DNA of 64,000 nt from GCA-2709075 sp964492555 (lineage in GTDB: Bacteria > Pseudomonadota > Alphaproteobacteria > MPNO01 > UBA2964). Shown piece by piece: positions 17,374 to 26,326 of this stretch (the stretch's first letter is position 1; every line of letters begins with the position of its first letter). The stretch spans positions 79,987-143,986 of the forward strand of contig CAZBKQ010000003.1 in assembly GCA_964492555.1 (NCBI GenBank), read 5' to 3'. The position numbers and the translations under genes are program-made. Under the pieces are notes generated by a model that was given only the letters and a program-made list of their open reading frames with translations, searched no databases and was not told the DNA's origin.

Positions 17374-20270
17374 GTACTGATTACAAATCGACGGTCTTTT
17401 TGCCAAAGACCGACTTTCCCATGCGCGGCTCCCTGCCAGAGCGCGAACCGGAAACGCTTGCCCGTTGGGAAGAAATTGATCTCTACCGCCGCCAGCGCGA
17501 GGATGCCGCCGGACGGCCCAAATATGTGCTGCATGACGGTCCGCCCTATGCCAACGGCAATCTGCATATAGGTCACGCACTTAACAAGATTCTGAAGGAT
17601 GTGATCAACCGGTCGCGCCAGATGACCGGGTTCGACGCGAATTACGTACCGGGCTGGGACTGCCACGGTCTGCCGATCGAATGGAAGATCGAGGAACAGT
17701 ACCGTGCCAAGCAGAAAAACAAGGACGAGGTGCCGATCGTCGAATTCCGCGAGGAATGCCGGAAGTTCGCCGCCCATTGGGTGGATGTGCAGTCGGAGGA
17801 ATTCAAGCGTCTCGGCATCATCGGCGACTGGGAACAACCCTACACCACCATGACCTATGCCGCCGAGGCTCAGATCGCCCGCGAGTTGATGAAATTCGCG
17901 ATGAACGGTCAGCTTTATCGCGGCTCCAAGCCGGTGATGTGGTCGGTGGTCGAACGCACGGCGCTGGCGGAAGCCGAGGTCGAATATCATGATCACGAAT
18001 CGGACCAGGTCTGGGTGAAGTTTCCGGCGACGGGGACAGGCGACGCGGGCTGGGACGCGCTTGTGAGCGATTTTGCCGATCTGCGTGTCGTCATCTGGAC
18101 CACGACCCCTTGGACCATCCCGGGTAACCGGGCGATCTCGTTTTCGTCGCGGATTTCCTATGGCGTCTATGAAATCACCGAGGCGCCAGAGGATAACTGG
18201 GCCAGGAAGGGTGAGTTTTACATCCTCGCCGATCCGTTGGCGCCGGAGGTGATGAAAGCCGGACGGGTGGAAGCCTATGAACGCCGCGTCGATGTTCCGG
18301 CGGAAACTCTGTCCGCCGGTCATTGCCGTCATCCGCTGGACGGGTTCGCGGGCGGGTATAATTTCGACGTGCCTTTGCTGGATGGTGATCATGTCACTGA
18401 CGATACCGGCACCGGCTTTGTCCATACCGCGCCGAGCCATGGGCGCGACGACTTTGAAATCTGGATGGACAGCGCAGTATTTCTGGCCGAACGCGGCATC
18501 GACAGACATATCCCCTACACGGTGGATGCCGACGGTTCCTATACGAGAGAGGCGCCGGGTTTCGACGGCAAACGTGTTATCAAGGATAACGGCAAGAAGG
18601 GCGATGCGAATGAGGCGGTGATCGCCGCGCTGCGCGATGCCGGTGCAATGGTCGCGCGCGCGCGCCTGAAACATCAATATCCGCATAGCTGGCGGTCAAA
18701 GACCCCGGTTATCTTCCGCAACACGCCGCAATGGTTTATCGCGATGGGCGATGATAAAGGCGCGGAAGGATTGCGCGCCAAGGCGCTGAAAGCGATTTCC
18801 GAAACGGATTTCTATCCGCCGCAGGGCCGCAACCGGCTGAACGGCATGATCGAAACCCGTCCCGACTGGGTGATCTCGCGCCAGCGTGCCTGGGGTGTGC
18901 CGATCTGCGTTTTCGCTCATCGTGAGACCGGAGAGGTGTTGCGTGATGACGCGGTGAATGAACGCATCGCGGCGGCCTTTGAAAAGGACGGCGCGGATTG
19001 CTGGTTCGCCGGTGACCCGGCGCGCTTCCTCGGCAATGATTACAGCGCGGATGATTTTGAGCAGGTCACGGATATTCTCGATGTCTGGTTCGATTCCGGC
19101 TCGACCCACAGCTTCGTGCTTGAGGCGCGTGACGATCTGAAATGGCCGGCCGATCTCTATCTCGAAGGATCGGACCAGCATCGCGGCTGGTTCCATTCCT
19201 CGCTGCTCGAATCCTGCGGCACGCGCGGGCGCGCGCCCTATGACGCTGTGCTGACGCACGGTTTCGTGCTGGCCGAGGAAGGCGTCAAAATGTCCAAGTC
19301 GCTGGGCAACGTCACCGCCCCGCAGGAGGTCATCAAACAATTCGGCGCGGATATTCTGCGTATCTGGGTGGTCGCTTCGGATTATTCGGAAGACCTCCGC
19401 ATCGGGCCGGAGATCATCAAACATCAGGCGGACGCCTATCGCCGGCTTCGCAATACGCTGCGTTTTCTGCTTGGCAGCCTCGAAGGGTTCGACGAACCGG
19501 AGCGGCTCCCTACCGCCGATATGCCGGAGCTCGAATGCTTTATCCTGCATCGGCTGCATGAACTTGACGCGCTGGTTCGCAAATCCTGCGACGCATACGA
19601 TTTCCACACCATGTTCACGGCGCTGCATAATTTCTGCGCGGTGGAACTGTCCTCCTTCTATTTCGATATCCGCAAGGACGCGCTCTATTGCGACGATCCG
19701 GCCGATCCGCGCCGCCGCGCCGCGCGCACGGTTATGGCGGAGATATTCTCCTGCCTGACGGCATGGCTCGCTCCCATCATCTGCTTTACTGCGGAAGAAG
19801 CCTGGCAGCACCGCAATAGCGCGGGGTCGGATGACGGGCCGGACTCGGTTCATCTGCGCCAGTTCCCGGACCTGCCGGCGGAATGGCAAAACGCTCCTCT
19901 GGCGGAGAAATGGCAGCGCATCCGCACCATCCGCCGTGTCGTGACGGGCGCGTTGGAGCTGGAACGCGCGGCAAAGCGCATCGGGGCCAGTTTGCAGGCG
20001 TCAGTGACGGTCTATCTGCCTGACGCGGACGTGAAACTGTTTGACGGGCTGGATGTCGCCGATATCTGTATCACGTCCGACGCGGTCCTGACCTCTGATG
20101 CCGCGCCGGAAGACGTCTTCAGACTGGACGAGGTTGCCGGGATCGCGGTTTCCGTGGCGGAAGCCGATGGCCGCAAATGCGAACGCTGCTGGAAGGTCTT
20201 GCCCGAGGTCGGACAGCAGGACGGCCATGACGACCTTTGCCGGCGTTGCGCGGAGGTCGTCGGCGGGTGA
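17370..20270 (+). CDS. ileS: Isoleucyl-tRNA synthetase
   Basis: IleS charges tRNA-Ile and edits misactivated valine. The class I motifs are clear: HIGH at residues 66-69 (PYANGNLHIGHALNK) and KMSKS in VKMSKSLGN. The C terminus has the zinc ribbon CERCWKVLP...CRRCAEVV. The length of 966 residues fits the bacterial mupirocin-sensitive type. It sits between ribF (4-nt overlap) and lspA (4-nt overlap), a classic conserved bacterial order. Confidence 0.98.
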   Translation: MSTDYKSTVFLPKTDFPMRGSLPEREPETLARWEEIDLYRRQREDAAGRPKYVLHDGPPYANGNLHIGHALNKILKDVINRSRQMTGFDANYVPGWDCHGLPIEWKIEEQYRAKQKNKDEVPIVEFREECRKFAAHWVDVQSEEFKRLGIIGDWEQPYTTMTYAAEAQIARELMKFAMNGQLYRGSKPVMWSVVERTALAEAEVEYHDHESDQVWVKFPATGTGDAGWDALVSDFADLRVVIWTTTPWTIPGNRAISFSSRISYGVYEITEAPEDNWARKGEFYILADPLAPEVMKAGRVEAYERRVDVPAETLSAGHCRHPLDGFAGGYNFDVPLLDGDHVTDDTGTGFVHTAPSHGRDDFEIWMDSAVFLAERGIDRHIPYTVDADGSYTREAPGFDGKRVIKDNGKKGDANEAVIAALRDAGAMVARARLKHQYPHSWRSKTPVIFRNTPQWFIAMGDDKGAEGLRAKALKAISETDFYPPQGRNRLNGMIETRPDWVISRQRAWGVPICVFAHRETGEVLRDDAVNERIAAAFEKDGADCWFAGDPARFLGNDYSADDFEQVTDILDVWFDSGSTHSFVLEARDDLKWPADLYLEGSDQHRGWFHSSLLESCGTRGRAPYDAVLTHGFVLAEEGVKMSKSLGNVTAPQEVIKQFGADILRIWVVASDYSEDLRIGPEIIKHQADAYRRLRNTLRFLLGSLEGFDEPERLPTADMPELECFILHRLHELDALVRKSCDAYDFHTMFTALHNFCAVELSSFYFDIRKDALYCDDPADPRRRAARTVMAEIFSCLTAWLAPIICFTAEEAWQHRNSAGSDDGPDSVHLRQFPDLPAEWQNAPLAEKWQRIRTIRRVVTGALELERAAKRIGASLQASVTVYLPDADVKLFDGLDVADICITSDAVLTSDAAPEDVFRLDEVAGIAVSVAEADGRKCERCWKVLPEVGQQDGHDDLCRRCAEVVGG

Positions 20271-20746
20271 GCGCTGTTCCGCTCCGGAACGGTCTCGCGG
20301 CGCTGGTCATAACGCTTTTACTCGATCAGCTCAGTAAATGGTGGATACTCACCGTAACGATGGCGCCGCCGCGCATCATTCCGGTCACCGACTTTTTCAA
20401 TCTGGTCCTCGTTTTTAATCGCGGCGTCAGCTTCGGCGTATTTGGCGATGGCGCGGCGTGGGTGCGCTGGGCGCTGGTCGTCTTCGCGGTTTTGCTGTCG
20501 ATCGGATTGTTTATATGGCTGTTGCGCGCCCGGGGTGGGTTGCTGGCGCTGGGTCTCGGTCTGATTATCGGGGGCGCCATCGGCAATGTGATCGATCGTA
20601 TCCGGTTTGGCGGGGTCGTCGATTTTCTGGATTTCCATCTTTCCGGCTGGCACTGGCCCGCCTTCAATGTGGCGGACAGCGCGATCATGGTGGGCGTAAT
20701 GCTGCTGATTTTTGACTCCTTGAATTCACCTGACGCAAAACCTTAA
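20267..20746 (+). CDS. lspA: Lipoprotein signal peptidase (signal peptidase II)
   Basis: LspA cleaves the signal peptide from diacylated prolipoproteins in the inner membrane. The 159-residue protein has four transmembrane helices and the two catalytic aspartates in GNVIDRIRFGGVVDFLDF and FNVADSAI, plus the conserved FNRGVSFG. Translation starts at GTG 20267, whose GTGA overlaps the ileS stop; the upstream in-frame codons belong to the end of ileS. Lipoproteins in the neighbourhood, such as the next gene, are its substrates. Confidence 0.95.
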   Translation: MSAVPLRNGLAALVITLLLDQLSKWWILTVTMAPPRIIPVTDFFNLVLVFNRGVSFGVFGDGAAWVRWALVVFAVLLSIGLFIWLLRARGGLLALGLGLIIGGAIGNVIDRIRFGGVVDFLDFHLSGWHWPAFNVADSAIMVGVMLLIFDSLNSPDAKP

Positions 20747-20777
20747 TATGCGGGGAAACCTCTGGAACGGAACAGAT

Positions 20778-21353
20778 ATGCGGACCTTTTCGCTTAAGAC
20801 CCTTTTGCTTGTCGGCGCGGCCCTGGCTTTAGGCGCTTGCAGCAGCACAAAAAGTATCATTGGGCTTGAAAAACAGTCGCCCGATGAATTTGAGGTCGTG
20901 ACCCGCGCGCCGCTTAGCCTGCCGCCGGATTACGGCCTGCGCGCGCCGGCCCCCGGCAAGCAACGCCCGCAGGAAAAAACCGTTCGCACCGCCGCGCGCG
21001 ATACCTTGTTGCAGGGCGGCGGAAATCGGGCGGTTGCGGGGCAAAGGGCCGCCCGACCGAATGGCGCATCGCGGGGTGAAGCGGCTCTTCTGTCGCGCGC
21101 CGGGGCGCTGAATGCCGATGATTCGATCCGCGCCAAGGTCGATTCCGAAAGCAGCGCGCTTCTGAACGCCAATCAGGACGTATTCGACAAGGTCATGTTC
21201 TGGCAGGAAACGCCCAAGCCGGGCGTCATCGTCGATCCGAAAAAGGAAGCAAAGCGGCTTCGCGAGGCCCGGGCTCTCGGCAAGCCGGTCAATAAGGGCG
21301 ACGTGCCGGTTATCCAGCGCAAGGAAAAGGGGATTCTGGAAGGAATCTTCTGA
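20778..21353 (+). CDS. DUF3035 lipoprotein, BamF-like subunit of the outer membrane assembly machinery
   Basis: A 191-residue lipoprotein with signal peptide and lipobox LGAC (Cys about residue 20). The segment SPDEFEVVTRAPLSLPPDY is characteristic of DUF3035 proteins, some of which are annotated as the alphaproteobacterial BAM complex subunit BamF; that assignment is from memory. The C-terminal half is basic and helical and ends KEKGILEGIF. The ATG at 20778 is chosen because it begins the signal peptide. It lies 31 nt after lspA and before two M16 peptidase genes, a recurring alphaproteobacterial block. Confidence 0.82.
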   Translation: MRTFSLKTLLLVGAALALGACSSTKSIIGLEKQSPDEFEVVTRAPLSLPPDYGLRAPAPGKQRPQEKTVRTAARDTLLQGGGNRAVAGQRAARPNGASRGEAALLSRAGALNADDSIRAKVDSESSALLNANQDVFDKVMFWQETPKPGVIVDPKKEAKRLREARALGKPVNKGDVPVIQRKEKGILEGIF

Positions 21354-21468
21354 TCCCCGCGATCAATCGGATTTGATCGGCCAAATCAGCCCGCGCGCTT
21401 GAAAATCGCGGGCGTTGGACAATATTCACCTCATATCATCCCGCCCGAGCGCCGAGGAGCGTCCGCCT

Positions 21469-22806
21469 ATGTTCCGGTTGTTTTCGCTTAGTCTGATTTT
21501 TCTTTTCTTTTTTGCCGGAAAGGCACCCGCCGCTGTGTTCAATCCGGAGAGCTTTATGCTTTCCAACGGCATGCAGGTAGTGGTCGTCACCAATCGCAAC
21601 GCGCCGATTGTCTTTCATATGGTCTGGTACCGGGTCGGCGCGGCGGATGAGCCCGCCGGCGCCTCCGGGATCGCTCATTTTCTCGAACATCTGATGTTCA
21701 AGGGCACCAGGGACATCCCGCCCGGCGAATTTTCGAAGATCGTCGCGCGCAATGGCGGGACGGATAACGCCTTCACCTCGCAGGATTTTACCGCTTATTT
21801 CCAGAAAGTCGCCCGCGACAGGCTGGAGCTGGTGATGAAGCTTGAAGCGGACCGGATGACCAACCTGGTGCTGACTGACAAGGAAGTCCTTCCCGAACGC
21901 GATGTCGTACTGGAGGAACGGTCGTCCCGTACCGATAACAATCCCGGCGCGCAGCTATATGAGGCGAAGCAGGCGGCGCTTTATCTCAATCATCCCTACC
22001 GCAATCCGGTGATCGGTTGGAAGCATGAAATCGAGAAGCTGAATACCGAAGACGCGTTAAAATTCTATCGTCGGTTCTACGCGCCTAATAACGCCATTCT
22101 GATTGTTTCCGGGGATATCGATGCCGCGGAATTGAAACCGCTTGCCGAAAAATATTATGGCGTTATTCCGCGCGGCCCTGACATCAAAAGGCAAAGAGTC
22201 GATGAACCGCCGCATAAGGCGGCGCGCCGGGTTTCGCTTTCCAGCCCGCGCGTCGGCCAGCCGAGTCTGACCAGAACCTATATCGCGCCGAGTTACCGCA
22301 CTGCCGGCGGCAACGAAGCCTATGCGCTGCAAATTCTCGCCGACATTCTGGGCGGTGGGGCACGGTCGCGGCTCTATAGCGCGCTGGTGGTCAAGGACAA
22401 GCTCGCCGCCTCGGCCGGCGCCTGGTACGACCCGAGCGCTTATGATCTCGGCGAGTTCGGCGTATCCGCCAGCCCGCGCGGTGATGTCTCCCTGGATCGT
22501 GTTGAGGCGGCGATCGACGAACAGCTGAAACTTTTGATCGAAAAGGGTGTCACGGCGGAAGAGGTCAAACGTTCCGCCCGATCACTCGCCGCCAGTGCTG
22601 TCTATGCGCGCGATTCCGTCGGGGCGGCGCCCAATATCATCGGCCGCGCGCTCACCACCGGCCAGACACTTGAGGATATCGAGGCCTGGCCCGAGCGGAT
22701 CATGAAGGTTACGCCCGCCGATGTGATCGCTGCCGCGAAAAAGGTTTTTGATCTCCGAAACTCGGTCACCAGCCTGCTGACCCCCGCCGCTGCAAAGGAC
22801 AGATAA
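21469..22806 (+). CDS. M16 family zinc metallopeptidase, catalytic subunit (secreted)
   Basis: The protein has a signal peptide (residues about 1-22) and the inverted zinc motif HxxEH at residues 70-74 (GIAHFLEHLMFKG), with the downstream glutamate region EERSSRTD, so it is an active pitrilysin-like peptidase; 445 residues. It should act in the periplasm. GAGGAG precedes the ATG at 21469; longer in-frame versions lack a signal peptide at the N terminus. One nucleotide separates it from the second M16 gene. The pair probably forms a heterodimer like mitochondrial processing peptidase or bacterial PqqF-type pairs. Confidence 0.93.
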   Translation: MFRLFSLSLIFLFFFAGKAPAAVFNPESFMLSNGMQVVVVTNRNAPIVFHMVWYRVGAADEPAGASGIAHFLEHLMFKGTRDIPPGEFSKIVARNGGTDNAFTSQDFTAYFQKVARDRLELVMKLEADRMTNLVLTDKEVLPERDVVLEERSSRTDNNPGAQLYEAKQAALYLNHPYRNPVIGWKHEIEKLNTEDALKFYRRFYAPNNAILIVSGDIDAAELKPLAEKYYGVIPRGPDIKRQRVDEPPHKAARRVSLSSPRVGQPSLTRTYIAPSYRTAGGNEAYALQILADILGGGARSRLYSALVVKDKLAASAGAWYDPSAYDLGEFGVSASPRGDVSLDRVEAAIDEQLKLLIEKGVTAEEVKRSARSLAASAVYARDSVGAAPNIIGRALTTGQTLEDIEAWPERIMKVTPADVIAAAKKVFDLRNSVTSLLTPAAAKDR

Positions 22807-22807
22807 G

Positions 22808-24136
22808 ATGCGGATGATACGAATTCTTCCCGTCATCGCTGCCCTCGGTCTGGCGTTGGCGGGCGTTACTCCGGCTTTCGCCATCGATATCAAGGAAGTC
22901 AAAAGCAAGAGCGGCGTCACCGCCTGGCTGGTTGAGAATCACAGCGTGCCGGTAATTTCGCTATCCTTCACCTTGCGGACCGGGGCGGTCACCGACCCAA
23001 AGGGCAAGGAAGGAAGAGCGGAATTCGTCGCTGCTACCCTGGATGAAGGGGCGGGCGATATGGAATCGCAAGAATTTCAGGGACGGCTGGAGGATTTGTC
23101 GATCAGGCTGCGCTTTAACGCCGGGTTGGAACGATTTTCCGGCTCCCTGCGCACGTTGAGCGAAAACCGGGATGAGGCCTTCTGGATGCTCGCCATGGCG
23201 TTGAACAAGCCGCGTTTTGATGCCGAGCCGGTTGCGCGTATTCGGGGGCAGATGATCGCCGGGCTGAAATCCACGCTGCAACGGCCTGGCACTATTGCCG
23301 GTCGCGCATGGTACCGGGCGGTATTCGACGATCACCCCTATGGCCGGCCGACTGGCGGCACGGTGGACTCGGTTGGCGCGATTACCGCCGGGGATCTCAA
23401 GGATTTTGTTTCAAATCATCTGTCCCGGGCGGGAATGGTCGTCGGAGTCGCGGGCGATATCACGCCGGAAGAATTATCGCGCCGGCTGGATCAGATATTC
23501 GGGGCCTTGCCCAAGGGCGGGAATGCCGCCCGCGTCGCCGCGCCGAAATTGCAGGCGGCGGGCAAGACCGTCGTTATCGATCGCAACGTTCCGCAAAGCG
23601 TCGTTATCTTTGGCCAGCGCGGCATTGAACGCGACGACCCGGACTGGTACGCCGCCTATATCATGAACCGTATCCTGGGCGGCGGCGGGTTTTCCGCCCG
23701 GTTGATGGAAGAAGTGCGGGAAAAACGCGGGCTGGCCTATGGCGTCTATAGTTACCTGAATCCCTTCGAAAAGGGCGGGCTGATCATGGGGAGTGTCGGC
23801 ACCGGCAACGCCCGCGTTGCGGAATCGCTGCGTGTGATCAAGGATGAATGGCGGAAAATGGCGGAGAACGGCGTTACGGCGGAAGAACTTCAGAACGCCA
23901 AGACCTATATCAACGGTTCTTTCCCATTACGGCTCGATTCGACGCGTCGCATCGCGCGTATACTTGCCGGGGTTCAGTTCAACCGGCTTGGCATCGATTA
24001 CCTCAACCGGCGCGCGGCGATCATGAACGCGGTGACGGTCGATGACATAAAACGCGTCGCCAAACGGCTGCTTGATGCCGATGCCATGACGGTCGTCGTG
24101 GTCGGAAAGCCGAAGGGGCTGCAATCATCGCCCTGA
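22808..24136 (+). CDS. M16 family peptidase-like protein, non-catalytic subunit (secreted)
   Basis: This 442-residue paralogue also carries a signal peptide (about residues 1-25). Where the catalytic subunit has HFLEH it reads EFVAATLDEGAGD, so the zinc ligands are absent and it is presumably the substrate-binding partner. The glycine-rich loop ILGGGGFSARLMEEVREKRG, shared by M16 proteins, is conserved. It follows the catalytic gene by 1 nt, which implies coordinated production. A pairing of this sort is common in proteobacteria. Confidence 0.92.
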   Translation: MRMIRILPVIAALGLALAGVTPAFAIDIKEVKSKSGVTAWLVENHSVPVISLSFTLRTGAVTDPKGKEGRAEFVAATLDEGAGDMESQEFQGRLEDLSIRLRFNAGLERFSGSLRTLSENRDEAFWMLAMALNKPRFDAEPVARIRGQMIAGLKSTLQRPGTIAGRAWYRAVFDDHPYGRPTGGTVDSVGAITAGDLKDFVSNHLSRAGMVVGVAGDITPEELSRRLDQIFGALPKGGNAARVAAPKLQAAGKTVVIDRNVPQSVVIFGQRGIERDDPDWYAAYIMNRILGGGGFSARLMEEVREKRGLAYGVYSYLNPFEKGGLIMGSVGTGNARVAESLRVIKDEWRKMAENGVTAEELQNAKTYINGSFPLRLDSTRRIARILAGVQFNRLGIDYLNRRAAIMNAVTVDDIKRVAKRLLDADAMTVVVVGKPKGLQSSP

Positions 24137-24137
24137 T

Positions 24138-24878
24138 CTAGAATACCGCCTTGCGGATCAGATTGAGACCGGTCAGGGCAAGAAAGATAAAGACCCCGGT
24201 TCGAAACCTGTCTTCCGATATACGGCCCCGCAGTTTTTCGCCGAGATACATGCCCGTGACCGCCGGCACCATGGCGAGCGCGGAAATGGGGATATTATCG
24301 AGATTCAGCCCGCCCTCGCGCCAAAGCGCGATCATCAGGAATATTCCGGCGATAAAGAATGTAATGCCGAGCGCCTGAACGAACACGTCCTTGGCAAGCT
24401 GAAGCGCCTGGAAATAGATCATCGTGGGAATGGCGATGACCCCGGTCATTCCGGCCATCAGCCCGGCGGCGATGCCGGTCAATGGCGAGAGCCACGGCTT
24501 GTGGCGATGCGATACCGTCACCCGGACAGCCAGAAGATTGATCAGCGCGTAAACGGTAATCACCCCGCCGAGTGTCGCCAGCAAATAGGCCGTGTCCACA
24601 TTGTACAGAATATATACGCCGAAGAAGGTCGTGATGCAGGCGGGCACCACCAGAGGCCAGTACTCCCCGGTCAGTTGGATAAACCGCCCCCCGCGAACCG
24701 CCTGCATGGCGTTTGTCACCAGAATCGGCACGACCAGCAGCGGCACCGCGATGCGGAGATCAATGACCTGCGTCATCAGGGCGACCGCCGTCAGCGGCAG
24801 TCCCATCCCGACGACACCCTTGATCAGCCCGCCACACAAAAAAGCGGCGCCGCACACCAGCAAAATCGTTAAATCCAA
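24138..24878 (-). CDS. TauE/SafE family anion permease
   Basis: A 246-residue membrane protein with about eight hydrophobic helices. The family-typical CGGLIKGVVGMGLPL is in the first loop, and the related GLMAGMTGVIAIPTMIYF repeats it in the second half. Family members export sulfite, sulfonates or organosulfur anions. An ATG at 24899 has no ribosome-binding site; a TTG at 24878 is preceded at 7 nt by a perfect GGAGGT, so I use the TTG. It is convergent with the M16 pair and divergent from pgi. Confidence 0.85.
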   Translation of the reverse strand: MDLTILLVCGAAFLCGGLIKGVVGMGLPLTAVALMTQVIDLRIAVPLLVVPILVTNAMQAVRGGRFIQLTGEYWPLVVPACITTFFGVYILYNVDTAYLLATLGGVITVYALINLLAVRVTVSHRHKPWLSPLTGIAAGLMAGMTGVIAIPTMIYFQALQLAKDVFVQALGITFFIAGIFLMIALWREGGLNLDNIPISALAMVPAVTGMYLGEKLRGRISEDRFRTGVFIFLALTGLNLIRKAVF

Positions 24879-24885
24879 GATCACA

Positions 24886-24891
24886 ACCTCC
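24886..24891 (-). promoter_or_regulatory. Shine-Dalgarno GGAGGT that fixes the TTG start of the TauE gene
   Basis: On the minus strand GGAGGT is followed after 7 nt by TTG (24878-24876). It lies inside the frame that would be coding if the ATG at 24899 were used, and that ATG has no such site. Confidence 0.6.
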
Positions 24892-25024
24892 CGCGCCATG
24901 TTAGACGGCGCAGCCGGATTGGGGGAGGGTGCAACCGTTCCCCGAAATCTCTGTTTTTCCACTGTCTCGCCTGACAGGCTGTTTTCACGATTCGCCGGGT
25001 TGGTCTAGTCTGATTCGCTACGCC

Positions 25025-26326
25025 ATGACTTACGAACAGGACATTTCCAGCTGTCTGTCGGACGCGATCGGGTCCGGTGGGCTGGGTCGCGCCCAATTTG
25101 ACAGCTTGCTTGCCGGGCTGATCCCCGCCTTTGAGGCGCTGCGCGCCCATCATGCCGACAACAGCCTGCCGCTGCTGCGCCTGCCTGAACTGGACGATGT
25201 CGCCGGGCTGGCTAAAATTGCGGCGGAATGGCGCGAAAAGTTCGACTCGGTCCTGGTTCTCGGAACAGGCGGCTCCAGCCTCGGCGGCAAGACGCTGTGC
25301 GCGCTCGTCCAGGATGACTTCGGTACCGCCCCCGGCGCGCCGAGACTCCATTTTCTTGAAAATGTCGACCCGCACGGTTTTGACCGTACCCTCGCCGCGC
25401 TGGAACTGGATCGCACCGGCCTTTTGGTGATTTCAAAATCCGGCGGCACGACGGAAACGCTGACCCAGCTTTTCCTTTGTCTCTCCGCCTGGAAAGCCGC
25501 CGGCATTGACGATCTCCCGGGCCGTTTTCTGGCGATTAGCGAACCCGGCGAAAATGTCTTACGCGCGGTTTGCGACCGCGAAAATATCCCGGTGCTGGAT
25601 CATGATCCGAAGATCGGCGGACGTTATTCCGCCTTGTCGCTGGTCGGGATGCTGCCGGCCCTGATGGCGGGGCTTGATGGGGAAGCGCTACGCCGGGGTG
25701 CCGGCGCGGTGTTGCGGCCCATTCTGGACGGCGCCGATCCATCGGATGTCGCACCGGCAATCGGCGCGGCGGTTTCGGTCGGGCTGGCGACACAAAACGG
25801 CGTGTCGCAGACCGTGCTGATGCCCTATATCGACCGGCTGGCCTCCTTTTCCAAATGGTGCCGCCAGCTCTGGGCGGAAAGCCTCGGCAAGGATGGGCGG
25901 GGGACGACCCCTATCGATGCGCTGGGCACGGTCGATCAGCACAGTCAGCTGCAGCTTTATCTGGACGGGCCGCGCGACAAAATGTTTACCGTCATCATGC
26001 TGGACCGGGCGGGCGCGGGTGGACGCGTCGATCCGGTGCTGGCGAAGGATCCCGCGCTGGATTACCTCGCCGGGCGCACGATGGGGGATCTGATTGATGC
26101 CGAGCAACGCGCCATGGCTCAAACATTGATCGATTGCGGGCGGCCCACTCGGATTTTCTGGCTCGAAGCCCTCAATGAGGAAACGCTTGGCGCGCTGATG
26201 ATGCATTTCATGCTGGAAACCATTCTGGCCGCGCATTTGTTCGGGATCGACCCCTTCGATCAGCCGGCGGTGGAACAGGGCAAGATACTGACCCGGCAAT
26301 ATCTGGCGGAGACCGGTTCGACATGA
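25025..26326 (+). CDS. pgi: Glucose-6-phosphate isomerase
   Basis: Pgi interconverts glucose 6-phosphate and fructose 6-phosphate. The phosphosugar-binding segments VLGTGGSSLGGKTL and VISKSGGTTETLTQ are clear, and ESLGKDGRGTTPI matches the active-site region. At 433 residues it is shorter than E. coli Pgi and matches the compact form seen in other alphaproteobacteria. The ATG at 25025 is chosen; the longer in-frame extension overlaps the divergent TauE gene region. Its stop overlaps the mutL start (ATGA). Confidence 0.93.
   Translation: MTYEQDISSCLSDAIGSGGLGRAQFDSLLAGLIPAFEALRAHHADNSLPLLRLPELDDVAGLAKIAAEWREKFDSVLVLGTGGSSLGGKTLCALVQDDFGTAPGAPRLHFLENVDPHGFDRTLAALELDRTGLLVISKSGGTTETLTQLFLCLSAWKAAGIDDLPGRFLAISEPGENVLRAVCDRENIPVLDHDPKIGGRYSALSLVGMLPALMAGLDGEALRRGAGAVLRPILDGADPSDVAPAIGAAVSVGLATQNGVSQTVLMPYIDRLASFSKWCRQLWAESLGKDGRGTTPIDALGTVDQHSQLQLYLDGPRDKMFTVIMLDRAGAGGRVDPVLAKDPALDYLAGRTMGDLIDAEQRAMAQTLIDCGRPTRIFWLEALNEETLGALMMHFMLETILAAHLFGIDPFDQPAVEQGKILTRQYLAETGST

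Noticed and set aside
17238..18686. Open frame of 482 codons on the minus strand opposite ribF/ileS
   Set aside because: It mirrors the high-GC coding of ileS, has no recognisable domain and no ribosome-binding site; ileS with its HIGH and KMSKS motifs is certain.
21389..21420. Hairpin with GCCCGCG/CGCGGGC arms upstream of the first M16 gene as a terminator
   Set aside because: No T run follows the 7-bp stem, so termination cannot be supported; it may be chance in a GC-rich gap.
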